From assembly GCF_009708175.1 (NCBI RefSeq), contig NZ_WMBB01000010.1, positions 1-64,000 of the forward strand: a stretch of DNA of 64,000 nt, in the 5' to 3' direction. Shown here piece by piece: positions 8,508 to 18,669 of the stretch. The notes beneath the pieces are model-generated. The model saw only the letters and a program-made list of their open reading frames with translations, ran no database searches and was not told the DNA's origin. A program made the translations under genes and the position numbers. How positions within the stretch are numbered: position 1 is the first letter of the stretch; each line of letters starts with the position of its first letter. This stretch comes from Nocardia aurantiaca. GTDB taxonomy: Bacteria; Actinomycetota; Actinomycetes; Mycobacteriales; Mycobacteriaceae.

Positions 8508-10901
8508 ATGGCGACCATCGAATACCTCCGGACCGACCCCGACCTACCACCGGTAGGTGTCGTGGACCGGACGCCCATGACGCCCCTCAAAAAGGGCATC
8601 TTCCTCGCCATCGCCGTACTCGGCGCGATCGCCTGGGCCATCCTCGCATTCGTGCGAGGCGAGAACGTGAACGCGGTGTGGATCGTCGTCGCCGCCATCT
8701 GCACTTACGTTCTGGCATATCAGTTCTACGCCCGGCTCATCGAATACCGGATCACCACACCGCGTGATGATGTCGCCACTCCCGCCGAGGAGATGGAGAA
8801 CGCCAAGGACTACATGCCGATGGACCGCCGGGTCCTGTTCGGCCACCACTTCGCCGCCATCGCGGGCGCCGGCCCGCTGGTCGGCCCGGTGCTGGCCGCG
8901 CAGATGGGCTACCTGCCCGGCACCATCTGGATCATCGTCGGCGTGGTGCTGGCCGGTGCGGTACAGGACTACCTGGTGCTGTGGGCGTCGGTGAAGCGCC
9001 GCGGCCGCTCGCTGGGGCAGATGGCGCGCGACGAGCTCGGCGTGGTCGGCGGCGTCGCGGCCATCATCGCGGTGCTGGTGATCATGATGATCCTGCTCGC
9101 GGTGCTGGGCATCGTCGTCGTGAACGCCCTTGCGGCAACGGAGAACAAGACGACCCACGTCCTCGAGGGCGGCAGCCCATGGGGCGTGTTCTCCATCGCC
9201 ATGACCATCCCGATCGCCCTCTTCATGGGCTTGTACCTGCGCTTCCTGCGTCCGGGCAAGGTCGGCGAGGTGTCGATCATCGGCTTCGCGTTGCTGCTGC
9301 TGGCCATCATCTCCGGCAACTGGGTGGCCGGATCCGGTTGGGGCCGTGACCTGTTCACGCTGTCCGGCACCGCCATCTCCTGGATGCTGATCATCTACGG
9401 TTTCATCGCCTCGGTGCTGCCGGTGTGGATGCTGCTCGCCCCGCGCGACTACCTGTCCACCTTCATGAAGATCGGCACCATCGCCCTGCTGGCGGTGGGT
9501 GTGCTGTTCACCATGCCGGTACTGCGGGCTCCGGCCGTCTCCCAATTCGCGAGCAACTCCAACGGTCCGTCCTTCGCGGGCAGCCTCTTCCCGTTCCTGT
9601 TCATCACCATCGCCTGTGGCGCGCTGTCGGGCTTCCACGCGCTGGTGTCCTCGGGCACCACGCCGAAGTTGTTGGAAAAGCAGTCGCAGGCCCGCATGAT
9701 CGGTTACGGCGGAATGCTCATGGAGTCGTTCGTCGCGGTGATGGCGATCATCGCGGCGTCGATCCTGGATCAGCACCTGTACTTCGCGATCAACAGCCCC
9801 AACCTCACCAGCGCGCAGGCCGCCGCGGACAGCGTGAACAAGCTCGGCCTGAGCGGAAATCCGACCAATGCGGACTTCCTCAACCAGATCGCGCAGGACG
9901 TCGGTGAATCGCGCGTCTACTCGCGCACCGGTGGCGCGCCCACGCTGGCGATCGGCATGACCGAGGTCATGCACAAGTTCATCGGCGGCAACAGCCTCAA
10001 GGCGTTCTGGTACCACTTCGCCATCATGTTCGAGGCACTGTTCATCCTCACCACCATCGACGCCGGCACCCGCGTCGCGCGGTTCATGCTCTCGGACTCG
10101 CTGGGCAACCTGGGCGGCGCGGCCAAGAAGTTCCGGGATCCATCGTGGTGGCCGGGCGTGTTCATCTGCTCCGGGCTCGTAGTGGCGGCGTGGGGTTCGG
10201 TGCTGCTCATGGGCGTCACCGATCCGCTGGGCGGCATCAACACGCTGTATCCGCTGTTCGGCATCTCGAACCAGCTGCTGGCCGCGATCGCGCTCACGGT
10301 CGTCCTGGTGATCGTGGTCAAGAAGGGCCTGGTGAAATGGGCCTGGATTCCGGCGATTCCACTGGTGTGGGACCTGATCGTGACCATGACCGCCTCGTTC
10401 CAGAAGATCTTCTCGGGTGATCCGAAGATCGGCTACTGGACGCTGCACTACAACACCATCAAGTCGCACGACGCCGCCGTCCCGAAACGGGACGCCCTGA
10501 TCGCGGCGCGGAACGCCTTCTCCGCGTCGCATGATCCGAGTCAGCTGCCCAAGGGCATCACCGATCCCAAGGATCTCGACAAGCAGATCGACACCCTGAA
10601 CACCACGATCAGCAACGCCGAGAAAATCATCCGGAACACCTTCATCCAGGGCACGCTGTCGATCGTGTTCGCGGTGATGGTGCTGATCGTGGCGCTGGTC
10701 GGCCTGTGGGTCTGTGTCCGAGCCGCCCGCAACGGCGGCGGCGAGACCACCGAATCGCCGGAGGTGCCGTCGAAGATCTTCGGCCCCAGCGGCTTCCTCG
10801 CCACCAAGGCGGAGCAGGAGGTCCAGCAGGAATGGGACGCTCTGATCGCCGAGGGCAAGGTCCGCGCGACCGGCGCGGCGGCCACCGCCGGAAGCCATTA
10901 G
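8508..10901 (+). CDS. cstA: Carbon starvation protein CstA (peptide/pyruvate transporter family)
   Basis: 797 residues from the ATG at 8508, which has GGGAG seven bases upstream; the frame is open 57 bases further but without such a site. The protein is rich in membrane helices. Family segments include FGHHFAAIAGAGPLVGPVLAAQ near residue 100, SGFHALVSSGTTPK and the C-terminal helix before a charged tail. CstA proteins import peptides or pyruvate, often under carbon limitation. The next gene, eight bases on, is a YbdD-type small protein, the usual partner of CstA. Confidence 0.96.
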   Translation: MATIEYLRTDPDLPPVGVVDRTPMTPLKKGIFLAIAVLGAIAWAILAFVRGENVNAVWIVVAAICTYVLAYQFYARLIEYRITTPRDDVATPAEEMENAKDYMPMDRRVLFGHHFAAIAGAGPLVGPVLAAQMGYLPGTIWIIVGVVLAGAVQDYLVLWASVKRRGRSLGQMARDELGVVGGVAAIIAVLVIMMILLAVLGIVVVNALAATENKTTHVLEGGSPWGVFSIAMTIPIALFMGLYLRFLRPGKVGEVSIIGFALLLLAIISGNWVAGSGWGRDLFTLSGTAISWMLIIYGFIASVLPVWMLLAPRDYLSTFMKIGTIALLAVGVLFTMPVLRAPAVSQFASNSNGPSFAGSLFPFLFITIACGALSGFHALVSSGTTPKLLEKQSQARMIGYGGMLMESFVAVMAIIAASILDQHLYFAINSPNLTSAQAAADSVNKLGLSGNPTNADFLNQIAQDVGESRVYSRTGGAPTLAIGMTEVMHKFIGGNSLKAFWYHFAIMFEALFILTTIDAGTRVARFMLSDSLGNLGGAAKKFRDPSWWPGVFICSGLVVAAWGSVLLMGVTDPLGGINTLYPLFGISNQLLAAIALTVVLVIVVKKGLVKWAWIPAIPLVWDLIVTMTASFQKIFSGDPKIGYWTLHYNTIKSHDAAVPKRDALIAARNAFSASHDPSQLPKGITDPKDLDKQIDTLNTTISNAEKIIRNTFIQGTLSIVFAVMVLIVALVGLWVCVRAARNGGGETTESPEVPSKIFGPSGFLATKAEQEVQQEWDALIAEGKVRATGAAATAGSH

Positions 10902-10908
10902 CGCGCCG

Positions 10909-11148
10909 ATGAGTACCCCCGAAGCCCCGCCCGCCGCGGGTCCGCTGCGGCGGGCGGGGCTCACCCTCGTTCGGGCCGTGAAAGCCGTTGTCTGGTGGTT
11001 CAACTCGATCCTCGGCGGCAACGACTATGCCCGCTACGTGGACCACCTGCGGCTGCACCATCCAGGTTGCGAGATTCCCTCCGAACGGGACTACTGGCGC
11101 GACCGACACGCCGCCGCCACGAAGAACCCCGCCAACCGCTGTTGCTGA
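10909..11148 (+). CDS. YbdD/YjiX family small protein (CstA partner)
   Basis: 79 residues, the normal size for the family. It contains the conserved block GGNDYARYVDHLRLHHPG with ERDYWRDRH downstream. YbdD/YjiX proteins are encoded beside CstA or BtsT and are needed for transport by their partner in enterobacteria. The gene begins eight bases after the cstA stop, so the pair is almost certainly cotranscribed. Confidence 0.93.
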   Translation: MSTPEAPPAAGPLRRAGLTLVRAVKAVVWWFNSILGGNDYARYVDHLRLHHPGCEIPSERDYWRDRHAAATKNPANRCC

Positions 11149-11189
11149 GTGATCGGACGTATGCCAAGGCCACCTCTGATCTCGCGACG

Positions 11190-11300
11190 TTCGGGGTAAC
11201 TCGTCGGGTACGTCCAGAGTCAGTTCGCCGCCCAACCGCCGGCACGGCTGTCCAATTGTCAACGGCTCCCAGCCACCCGTGGATATCCGGGGAGGCGGGG
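11190..11300 (+). repeat. Dispersed intergenic repeat, family 1, copy 1
   Basis: This stretch upstream of the Ada-AlkA gene matches two other intergenic sites (18670-18780, and 40458-40620 in reverse). The shared core begins GGGGTAACTCGTCGGGTACG, continues through CCCAACCGCCGGCACGGC and TTGTCAACGGCTCC, and ends in a G-rich block near 11285. No reading frame is conserved between copies. Confidence 0.65.
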
Positions 11301-11345
11301 GAGCCCGTGTCCGATATCCGCTAGCGGAGGTCGACCAGGACTGAC

Positions 11346-12854
11346 ATGGTGGAATGCGTGAGTGCGAACGACTTGGATTTCGAGCGTTGCTACCGCGCCG
11401 TGGCGACCAGGGATGCCCGGTTCGACGGGCAGTTCGTGACCGCGGTGCGCACCACCGGAATCTATTGCCGCCCTTCCTGTCCGGCCATCACTCCCAAACG
11501 AGCCAACGTCACCTTCCTGCCCACCGCGGCCGCCGCGCAGCAGCACGGCTTCCGCGCCTGCCGCCGCTGCCTGCCCGACGCCGCGCCCGGCTCACCGCTG
11601 TGGAACACCCGCGCCGACTTGGCCTCCCGCGCCATGCGCCTGATCGGCGACGGGGTCATCGAACGCGGCGGCGTGCCCGCCCTGGCCGATGCCCTCGGCT
11701 ACTCCCAGCGCCAGCTCACGCGGGTGCTCACCAACGAACTCGGCGCGGGTCCGCTGGCGCTGGCGCGCGCCCATCGCGCGCACACCGCCCGGCTGCTGAT
11801 CCAGACCACGCGGCTGCCCATGTCGGACATCGCGTTCGCTGCCGGATTCGCCAGCATCCGGCAGTTCAACGACACCGTGCGCGAGGTGTTCGCGGTCAGC
11901 CCGACCACGCTGCGCGACGAGTCCCGCCGCCGCGACGGCGATACGCTCCCGGCCACCAACGGCCTGCTCACGCTGCGACTCCCCTACCGAGAACCGCTGG
12001 ACAAGTCGTGGCTGGAGTGGTTTTTGTCCGCCCACACCGTCCCCGGCCTGGAACTGTGGGAGAACGGCGTCTACACGCGCAGCCTGCGAACTCCGCACGG
12101 CCACACCACCATTCGGCTGTCCATTCAGCCCGGTCACGTGCGGGCGACGCTGTCCCTGCAGGATATGCGGGATCTCGCGCCGACCGTGGCGCGCGTCAGG
12201 CACTTCCTGGATCTCGACGCCGACCCGATCGGCATCGACGAGGCGATGGCCGCCGGCATGGCGGGAAACGCAGTGCACGTGGGCGATCCGGGCGACGCCA
12301 CCGCGCTGCCCGCGGGCATCCGGGTGCCGGGCTGCCTGGACGGTCCGGAATTGTTGCTGCGCACCATGATCGGGCAGCAGATCTCGGTAGCGGCGGCCAA
12401 CACCCACACCGCGCGGCTGGTGCAGAGCCTGGGCGAATCCATCGCCGGGCCGATTCCGCACCTGTTCCCCACCGCGGAGACCGTCGCCGAGCGCGGCTCC
12501 GAAGTACTGACCGGACCCGGGCGGCGCATCGACGCCATCGTCGGCGCGGCCAAAGCGCTCGCCACCGGTGATCTGGTGCTGCACTCCGGCCGCACCGCCG
12601 GCGACCTGCGCCGCGACCTGCTCGCCCTGGACGGGGTCGGACCCTGGACCGCGGACTACGTCAGCATGCGCCTGCTCGCCGACCCGGACGTGCTCCTACA
12701 CTCCGATCTGGTCGTGCGCCGCGGCGCGGGCCTGCTCGACATCGACCTCGCCGATACCGCCCGCTGGTCGCCGTGGCGCTCCTACCTCTCCATGCATCTG
12801 TGGAAACACGCCCTCGCCCACCCGTCCGAGGCCAACCGGAGGACCTTGCAGTGA
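11346..12854 (+). CDS. alkA: Ada-type sensor fused to AlkA DNA-3-methyladenine glycosylase
   Basis: 502 residues in three parts. Residues 1-85 form the Ada zinc-cysteine domain (YCRPSC and CRRC supply four cysteines; it accepts methyl groups from DNA phosphotriesters). Residues about 90-190 are an AraC-type helix-turn-helix pair. The rest is an AlkA N-domain and HhH-GPD glycosylase with LDGVGPWTADYVSMR and the catalytic Asp in LLHSDLVVRRG. It excises alkylated bases and probably activates its own operon on methylation. The stop overlaps the GTG of ogt. This fusion matches mycobacterial alkA (Rv1317c). Confidence 0.94.
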   Translation: MVECVSANDLDFERCYRAVATRDARFDGQFVTAVRTTGIYCRPSCPAITPKRANVTFLPTAAAAQQHGFRACRRCLPDAAPGSPLWNTRADLASRAMRLIGDGVIERGGVPALADALGYSQRQLTRVLTNELGAGPLALARAHRAHTARLLIQTTRLPMSDIAFAAGFASIRQFNDTVREVFAVSPTTLRDESRRRDGDTLPATNGLLTLRLPYREPLDKSWLEWFLSAHTVPGLELWENGVYTRSLRTPHGHTTIRLSIQPGHVRATLSLQDMRDLAPTVARVRHFLDLDADPIGIDEAMAAGMAGNAVHVGDPGDATALPAGIRVPGCLDGPELLLRTMIGQQISVAAANTHTARLVQSLGESIAGPIPHLFPTAETVAERGSEVLTGPGRRIDAIVGAAKALATGDLVLHSGRTAGDLRRDLLALDGVGPWTADYVSMRLLADPDVLLHSDLVVRRGAGLLDIDLADTARWSPWRSYLSMHLWKHALAHPSEANRRTLQ

Positions 12855-13369
12855 GCTCCGAAACCCATACCACCGCAGCCGATTTCGCCACCACGACGAC
12901 ACCGGCCGGTCCGTTCACCGCCATCGTGGACGCCGACGGCGCGGTCCTCGCCTCCGGATGGACCGCCGACGCCGAGGAACTCCGGGCCCTCATCCACCCG
13001 ACGATCCGGCCCACCGGCCTGCGGGCCTTCGACTCGCTCGGCCCGGTCTCCCGAGCCGTGACCGACTACCACGCCGGGGACCTGACGGCCATCGACGGCA
13101 TCACCGTCCGCCAGCGCTCCGGGCCCTTCCTCACCCACGCGTGGGAGATCCTGCGCAATGTGCCGGCCGGAGCCCCCGTCACCTACACCGACTTCGCGAC
13201 CATCTCCGGCCGCCCCGCCGCCACCCGCGCCGCGGCCAATGCCTGCGCCCGCAATGCCGCCGCGCTCTTCGTCCCCTGCCACCGGGTCATCCGCACCGAT
13301 GGCAGCCTCGGCGGCTTCCGGTACGGCCTGCCGATCAAGCGCTGGCTACTCGACCACGAATCCGCCTGA
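12851..13369 (+). CDS. ogt: Methylated-DNA--protein-cysteine methyltransferase (Ogt type)
   Basis: About 172 residues. The GTG at 12851 overlaps the alkA stop (GTGA) and has GGAGGA upstream. The active site PCHRVI lies near residue 140, preceded by the helix-turn-helix motif VTYTDFATISGRPAATRAAANACARN. It removes O6-alkyl groups from guanine by irreversible transfer to the Cys. With Ada-AlkA it forms an alkylation-repair operon. Confidence 0.96.
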   Translation: MSSETHTTAADFATTTTPAGPFTAIVDADGAVLASGWTADAEELRALIHPTIRPTGLRAFDSLGPVSRAVTDYHAGDLTAIDGITVRQRSGPFLTHAWEILRNVPAGAPVTYTDFATISGRPAATRAAANACARNAAALFVPCHRVIRTDGSLGGFRYGLPIKRWLLDHESA

Positions 13370-13417
13370 GCTCCGCGCGCCCGGACGCTGTCCGTGCCCG
13401 GGCGTACCGTGGCGACC

Positions 13418-13690
13418 ATGTGCCGCAACATCCACACCCTGCACAACTACGAGCCGCCGGCCACCCCGGACGAGGTGCACGCGGCCGCTCTGCAATACGT
13501 CCGCAAGATCAGCGGGACCACCAAACCCTCCCAGGCCAACCAGGCCGCCTTCGACCTGGCGGTGGAGGAGATCACCGCCGCGACCGCCCGCCTGCTGGCC
13601 GGGCTGACCACCACGGCGCCGCCCAAGGACCGCGAGGTCGAGGCCGCCAAGGCACGCGCACGCGCGGAAGTCCGCTTCGCCCGCGGATAG
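13418..13690 (+). CDS. DUF2277 family small protein
   Basis: 90 residues from the ATG at 13418; the sequence starts MCRNIHTLHNYEPPAT, the typical N-terminus of DUF2277, with ALQYVRKISG next. The function is unknown. It follows ogt by 48 bases on the same strand and may be part of that transcript. Confidence 0.88.
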   Translation: MCRNIHTLHNYEPPATPDEVHAAALQYVRKISGTTKPSQANQAAFDLAVEEITAATARLLAGLTTTAPPKDREVEAAKARARAEVRFARG

Positions 13691-13869
13691 CCGATCGCGC
13701 GCGGAGAACCGGCTCGGCGCGCACACAAACGGCACCGAACAACCAACCGGCCCGGCCGGCGGACAACCGACTCAGTGCGCGGACAACTGACATAACCGGC
13801 TCCGCGCGAAGACAATCGGCGGGTGCGGGTCGCACCCTCCACTCGGTATTCGGCGGGAAGCGGCGCGGT

Positions 13870-16800
13870 CTAGACGCCGACCGAGGTTTCGAGGCGGGAG
13901 CCGGTGCGGCCGCGGACGACGTGCAGGCGGCTGGGGATGCGCTGCCGCATCTCGTCGACGTGGCTGACCACGCCGACCACCCTGCCGCCGGAGCGTAGTT
14001 CGTCGAGGACGCCCATGACGGCGTCGAGGGTGTCGGCGTCGAGGCTGCCGAAGCCCTCGTCGATGAAGAGGGTGTCCATGACCAGGCCGCCGGATTCGGC
14101 TGACACGACATCGGCCAGGCCCAAAGCCAGAGCCAGGGAGGCCATGAACGTCTCGCCGCCGGAGAGCGTCTTGGCGGGGCGGATCGCGCCGGTGTAGTCA
14201 TCGCGGATATCGAGGCCCAGGCCGCCACGACGGCCGCGCGGGCCCGCGGCATCGGTGTGGACGAATTCGTAACGCCCGCCGGACATCCGGCGCAGGCGCA
14301 CCGAACCGGCCACCGCCACCTCCTCCAGGCGAGCGGCCAGAACGTAGGAGCGCAGGGACATGCGGCGGTTGTTCTCGCCGCGGCCCGCCACCACCTCGGC
14401 CAGGCGGGCCAGTTCGTCGTGGGCGCGCTGGCGCGGGGCGATCTGATCGACGGCCGCCCACAGCTGCGAGCACAGACCCTCCAGCTGGTTCACCCGGCGG
14501 TCGGCCTCGGCATTGGCGGCCACGGCGCGGTTCAGCTCGGACTCCGCCCGGGCCACCTCGGACTCCACTTCGCCGAGATCGCCGGGCTCGGTGTCCCCGG
14601 CGGCCTGGATGTCCGGTTCGGCGAGCACCGCCTCGGCGTGGGCGCGCATCCGGTCGGCCGCCACCAGTTCATCCTCGATGGCCGACTGCTGGGCGGCCGT
14701 GCGGGAGCCGGCGTCGACCGCACGGGCGTACTCGCCGAGCACGCCGTAATCCGGCCCGGACTCCCTCATCACCGGCGGCGCGGAATCCACCAGACCCGCA
14801 TCGTAGGAAAGCTTTTCGACCCGCACGGCAGCCGCCGCGAGCTGTTCGCGGGCGGTAGCCGCCTCGACGCGGGCGGACCGCACCGCGGTGGCCTCCTCGA
14901 CCAGCGCCGCCAGCCGGGCGCGCCGCCGCTCGACCGTGCCGTCGGAGCCCGCCGCCATGCGCAGCCGCTCGGTGAGTTCGGCCAGCCGCCGATCGATCGC
15001 GACGATCCGCTCCGTCGTTGCGCTGCTGCGGCTTTCGCATTCGCGGAACTCGTCTTGCAGGCGGGTCTGTTCCGCCCGCAGCGCGTTCAGCTCGGCGGTG
15101 AGCCCATCCATTAGCCCCGCCGCCCGCTTGGCCTCGGTGAACCGCCGGGTCGAATCATCCAGCGCGGCGGCCAGTTCCGCCTTGTCCACATCCCCACCGC
15201 GCTCGATCAGCACCTCGACGGCACGCTCCAGCTCGGCCACGAGTTGCCCGGCCCGCTCGCGTTCGGACTCGGCCTTCCGCTCCGCCGCCAGCGCCGCGTC
15301 CTCGTCCGCCTTGGACACCGCGCGCTCGGCCGGTCGCGCCGGATGGGGATGCTCGGCGGACCCGCACACCGCGCACGGCTCCCCCTCGACCAGTGCCTCG
15401 GCCAACTCCGCCGCCATCCCGGCCATGCGCTGCTCGCGCAGCGACTGCGTGCGCTTCCACGCCTCGGTGTGCGCGGTCCGCGCCCGCTCGAAAGCGGCAC
15501 CCGCACGGGCGAGTTCACCGCGCCGCCGCTCCAGCTCCACCGCCGCCTCGGCCGAGTTCCGCAGCCGCAGGCACTCGGCCTCCAGACCCGGCAGGGCCGC
15601 TGCGGCATCCGCGGCTCCGCGCAACCGAACCTCCACCCCCGCAACAGCTTCCGGGAGTTCCGCCGCCCGCGCGGCCAGCTTGGCCGCGCGCGCATCCAGA
15701 TCCGCCTGCGCGGTACGCAATCCGGCCAGCTCGCGGGTCAACCGGTTGGCCGAGTCCGCATCGGCCCGCACCTCGTCGAGTGCGCCCACCTGTGCGCTCC
15801 ACCGATGCACGGCCGCTTCGAGCCCGGGCCGGCCGGCGCCGCGCGCGGCGACCCGGCCGGAAATCGCAGCGCCCGCGCTCCCCCCGCGCGCTGAATCACC
15901 GACGGCCGCCGGGCCATCGGTCGCCGGATCCGCGACCGGGGTGAGCTGATCGAGGCCGGTGCCGACCGATTCGTCCAGCCCGCCGTGATCCCCGTCGGCG
16001 GCATCGCCATCACGATCGAACCGGTCCTGCCCGGCCGTGCGGCCCGAATCGGTGTGATCCGACTCGGCTCCCAGCGCCGCGACATCGTCGAGGTCGACGG
16101 CGAGATCCGTGCCGGAGAGTTCAGCGGCGGCGAGATCCGCTGCGGCCCAGGATGTCCCGGGGAGTTCGGCGGTGGCGGGTTCCAGGAGGCGGTCCGCCAG
16201 TCGTTCGGCGGCGCGGGTGGCGTCGGCGGTGCGGCGGCGGAGGGTGACCGCGGCGGCGCGGGCCTCCGCGAGGGCGGCGGCGACGGGCTCGGCGCGGCGG
16301 GCGCGGTCGAGTTCGGATTGACGGGCCGCGCGAATCTCGGCGCCGGCGGCGAAGTCGGCGAGCTGGGCGCGGGCCGCGGCACGGCGGCGGAAGAGCTCGT
16401 GACGACGGCGTTCGGCTTCGGCGGCCGTGCGCACCCGGGTCGAATCCTGTTGGCGCTGTCGCAGATCGGCCGTGGTGTCGGTCAGGTGGGTGCGGGCGGC
16501 GGCCAGCAGGGACTGCGACCAGCCGACCGATTCGAGCACACCCACGGTTTCGATGGCGGGCAGGCCCGCGGCCGTGCCGACCTGGGCGATGAGGCGGTCG
16601 ATGCTGTGCTGGCGGGCCTCGAGGTCGGCGGAGCTCGCGCGGCGCTTGTCGACCAGCCATTGCTCGGCGGTGCCGAAACGCTCGGTGTCGAAGAGCTTTT
16701 CGAGCAGCTTCTCGCGATCCTCGTTGTCGGCGCGCAGGAAGCGCGCGAAGTCGCCCTGGGGCAGCAGCACGACCTGGAAGAACTGGTCGGCGCTCATGCC

Positions 16801-17226
16801 CAGCAGGCGCAGCACCTCGTCACCGATATCGGGAATGCGGGACAGGTTCTGCCCGCGCCCGTCCAGCCACTCCAGCGTGGCGGTCGCGTTCTCCTTGACC
16901 CACCCGGATTTGGCGCGCTTGCTCGGCCGCTGGAACTCCGGCGACCGGATCAACCGCAACCGCCGCCCACCGACCGTCGCCTCCAGCAGCACCCGCGGCG
17001 GCGTCCGCTCATCGGCATGATCCGAATGCAGCCGCTTGGTATCGCCCCGCGCCCCCGGCACACTCCCGTACAGCGCGAACGCGATCGCGTCCAGCACCGT
17101 GGTCTTCCCCGCCCCCGTCTGCCCGTGCAGCAGAAACAACCCATCCGCACCGAGCTCGTCGAAGTCCACCACGGCGGTCTCCGCGAACGGCCCGAACGCC
17201 GTCAGCTCCAACCGATGCAGCCTCAT
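13870..17226 (-). CDS. sbcC: SbcC-like exonuclease ATPase subunit (SMC/Rad50 family)
   Basis: 1118 residues. The Walker A motif GQTGAGKTT is at residues 36-44, a long Ala/Glu/Arg-rich coiled coil fills the middle, and the zinc-hook CAVC is near residue 620. The ABC signature TLSGGETFMASLALALGLAD and Walker B LFIDEGFGSLD close the C-terminal lobe. With SbcD it cuts hairpins and processes DNA ends. Its ATG overlaps the sbcD stop by four bases. An acidic, low-complexity insert of about 120 residues lies in the first coiled coil. Confidence 0.95.
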   Translation of the reverse strand: MRLHRLELTAFGPFAETAVVDFDELGADGLFLLHGQTGAGKTTVLDAIAFALYGSVPGARGDTKRLHSDHADERTPPRVLLEATVGGRRLRLIRSPEFQRPSKRAKSGWVKENATATLEWLDGRGQNLSRIPDIGDEVLRLLGMSADQFFQVVLLPQGDFARFLRADNEDREKLLEKLFDTERFGTAEQWLVDKRRASSADLEARQHSIDRLIAQVGTAAGLPAIETVGVLESVGWSQSLLAAARTHLTDTTADLRQRQQDSTRVRTAAEAERRRHELFRRRAAARAQLADFAAGAEIRAARQSELDRARRAEPVAAALAEARAAAVTLRRRTADATRAAERLADRLLEPATAELPGTSWAAADLAAAELSGTDLAVDLDDVAALGAESDHTDSGRTAGQDRFDRDGDAADGDHGGLDESVGTGLDQLTPVADPATDGPAAVGDSARGGSAGAAISGRVAARGAGRPGLEAAVHRWSAQVGALDEVRADADSANRLTRELAGLRTAQADLDARAAKLAARAAELPEAVAGVEVRLRGAADAAAALPGLEAECLRLRNSAEAAVELERRRGELARAGAAFERARTAHTEAWKRTQSLREQRMAGMAAELAEALVEGEPCAVCGSAEHPHPARPAERAVSKADEDAALAAERKAESERERAGQLVAELERAVEVLIERGGDVDKAELAAALDDSTRRFTEAKRAAGLMDGLTAELNALRAEQTRLQDEFRECESRSSATTERIVAIDRRLAELTERLRMAAGSDGTVERRRARLAALVEEATAVRSARVEAATAREQLAAAAVRVEKLSYDAGLVDSAPPVMRESGPDYGVLGEYARAVDAGSRTAAQQSAIEDELVAADRMRAHAEAVLAEPDIQAAGDTEPGDLGEVESEVARAESELNRAVAANAEADRRVNQLEGLCSQLWAAVDQIAPRQRAHDELARLAEVVAGRGENNRRMSLRSYVLAARLEEVAVAGSVRLRRMSGGRYEFVHTDAAGPRGRRGGLGLDIRDDYTGAIRPAKTLSGGETFMASLALALGLADVVSAESGGLVMDTLFIDEGFGSLDADTLDAVMGVLDELRSGGRVVGVVSHVDEMRQRIPSRLHVVRGRTGSRLETSVGV

Positions 17227-18560
17227 GCGGTCATCCCGCCGGCCGCCTCACCCGGTTCACCCGACTCCAGTCCGAAATCCCCCGGATCGAACAACCCGAG
17301 CGCCTCATCCGCCTCCGCCGCGTCCATCCCACGCACCGACCCATCGAACCCGGCAGCACTCACCACCCGCGCAGCCTCGGCAGCGCCCGAGCCAGCCTCC
17401 TCGTGCGCGGAAATCCGGAGGGGACCGTCGGTTTCGTGGGTGGCGGCGGCGAGTGCGCGTTCGAGCCAGGTCATTTCGCCGGGCGTGGGGGTACCGCGGA
17501 CGTCGGCGAGAAAGGTCTGGGCGATCTCGGTGTCGCGGCGGCCGTGGACGCGGTCGCGGTAGCGGAGTTCCGGGTTGCCCTCGGGTCGTTGCCATTCCAC
17601 GTGGACGGCGTGGGGGTAGCGCTCGCGCAGGCGGCGCAGTGCGTCCACCGGGCGCGCCGCGTCGGTGAGGGTGACCGAGACATAGTGGGATTCGGCTTCG
17701 GCGTGCTCCGGGGACTCCAGCAGGGATTCCAGGGGGCCGGTGAGTTGGGACAGGCCGCGGACCACGGGCAGATCGTGGCGGCGAACGGCGGCCAGACCCG
17801 AAGCGTCGAGATCCACGATCCAGACCGCCTTGCGGTGTGAGCGCTCGCCGAACGAATACGGCAGCGGCGAACCGGAATACCGGACGGACTCCGACAGCGT
17901 CTGCGGGGAGTGCAGGTGGCCGAGGGCCGCGTAGTCGATGCCGTCGAAGGCCGACATCGGCACGGTCTCCACGCCGCCGACGGATATGGACCGCTCCGAT
18001 CCGGTGGCTTCTCCGCCCACTACGAAGGCGTGCGCGAGCACCACCGACCTCGTCCCCGGTCGCCCCGCCAGCTCCGCGCGCACCATACCCATCGCCGCGT
18101 CCAGAATCTCGGCGTGCGAACGCGCCTGCGGCACGCCCAATTCCACCCGGGTGATCTCCGGCTCCAAGTATGGAATTCCATAAAAAGCAACATCGCCGAA
18201 CTCATCGGAAAGCACGATCGGCCGTGCCACATCCGCGATCCGGCAGCGCAAATGCAATCCGCCCGCCGCCGCGAAACTCCCGAGCGCGCCGAGCCGTGTC
18301 GGCGAGTCGTGATTGCCGGAGGTGGCGACAATGGTCGCCCCCGCTGCCCGAATTGCCTCGAATCCCCGATTGCACACCGCAATCGCGTCCGCGCTGGGAA
18401 TGGAACGGTCATACACATCCCCCGGCAGAACGACAACATCCACCCGCTCGGACGCCACCAATTCCGCCACGGCCCGCAGTGAGCACTCCTGATCGGCCAG
18501 CAGATCGACGCCGTGAAAGGTGCGCCCTATGTGCCAGTCGGAGGTGTGCAGGATCCGCAT
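17223..18560 (-). CDS. sbcD: SbcD-like exonuclease nuclease subunit
   Basis: 445 residues with the metallophosphoesterase motifs in order: TSDWHIGRTFHG (residues 6-17), LPGDVYDRS, SGNHDSPTR and, further on, LGHLHSPQ. These bind two metal ions for Mn-dependent nuclease activity. It is the Mre11-type partner of SbcC and the first gene of the pair. The C-terminal tail of about 60 residues is acidic and Gly/Ala-rich. Confidence 0.95.
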   Translation of the reverse strand: MRILHTSDWHIGRTFHGVDLLADQECSLRAVAELVASERVDVVVLPGDVYDRSIPSADAIAVCNRGFEAIRAAGATIVATSGNHDSPTRLGALGSFAAAGGLHLRCRIADVARPIVLSDEFGDVAFYGIPYLEPEITRVELGVPQARSHAEILDAAMGMVRAELAGRPGTRSVVLAHAFVVGGEATGSERSISVGGVETVPMSAFDGIDYAALGHLHSPQTLSESVRYSGSPLPYSFGERSHRKAVWIVDLDASGLAAVRRHDLPVVRGLSQLTGPLESLLESPEHAEAESHYVSVTLTDAARPVDALRRLRERYPHAVHVEWQRPEGNPELRYRDRVHGRRDTEIAQTFLADVRGTPTPGEMTWLERALAAATHETDGPLRISAHEEAGSGAAEAARVVSAAGFDGSVRGMDAAEADEALGLFDPGDFGLESGEPGEAAGGMTA

Positions 18561-18669
18561 GCCGCAAGACGCTATGCGATTGGCCCGACAGGTTGAGCTA
18601 CACCCTGGCGAGTCTTCTCAAACACGCCGATGTATGACAACGCGGAGGCTGGCGTTCGCCGACACGACA

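Noticed and set aside
8542..8558. ACCTACC-ACC-GGTAGGT inverted repeat as an operator
   Set aside because: It lies inside the first codons of cstA and explains itself as coding for Leu-Pro-Pro-Val-Gly; no support for a regulatory role.
8544..11021. 825-codon minus-strand open frame over cstA
   Set aside because: It is antisense to a clearly recognised membrane protein and has the His/Asp/Arg-rich composition of a high-GC shadow frame.
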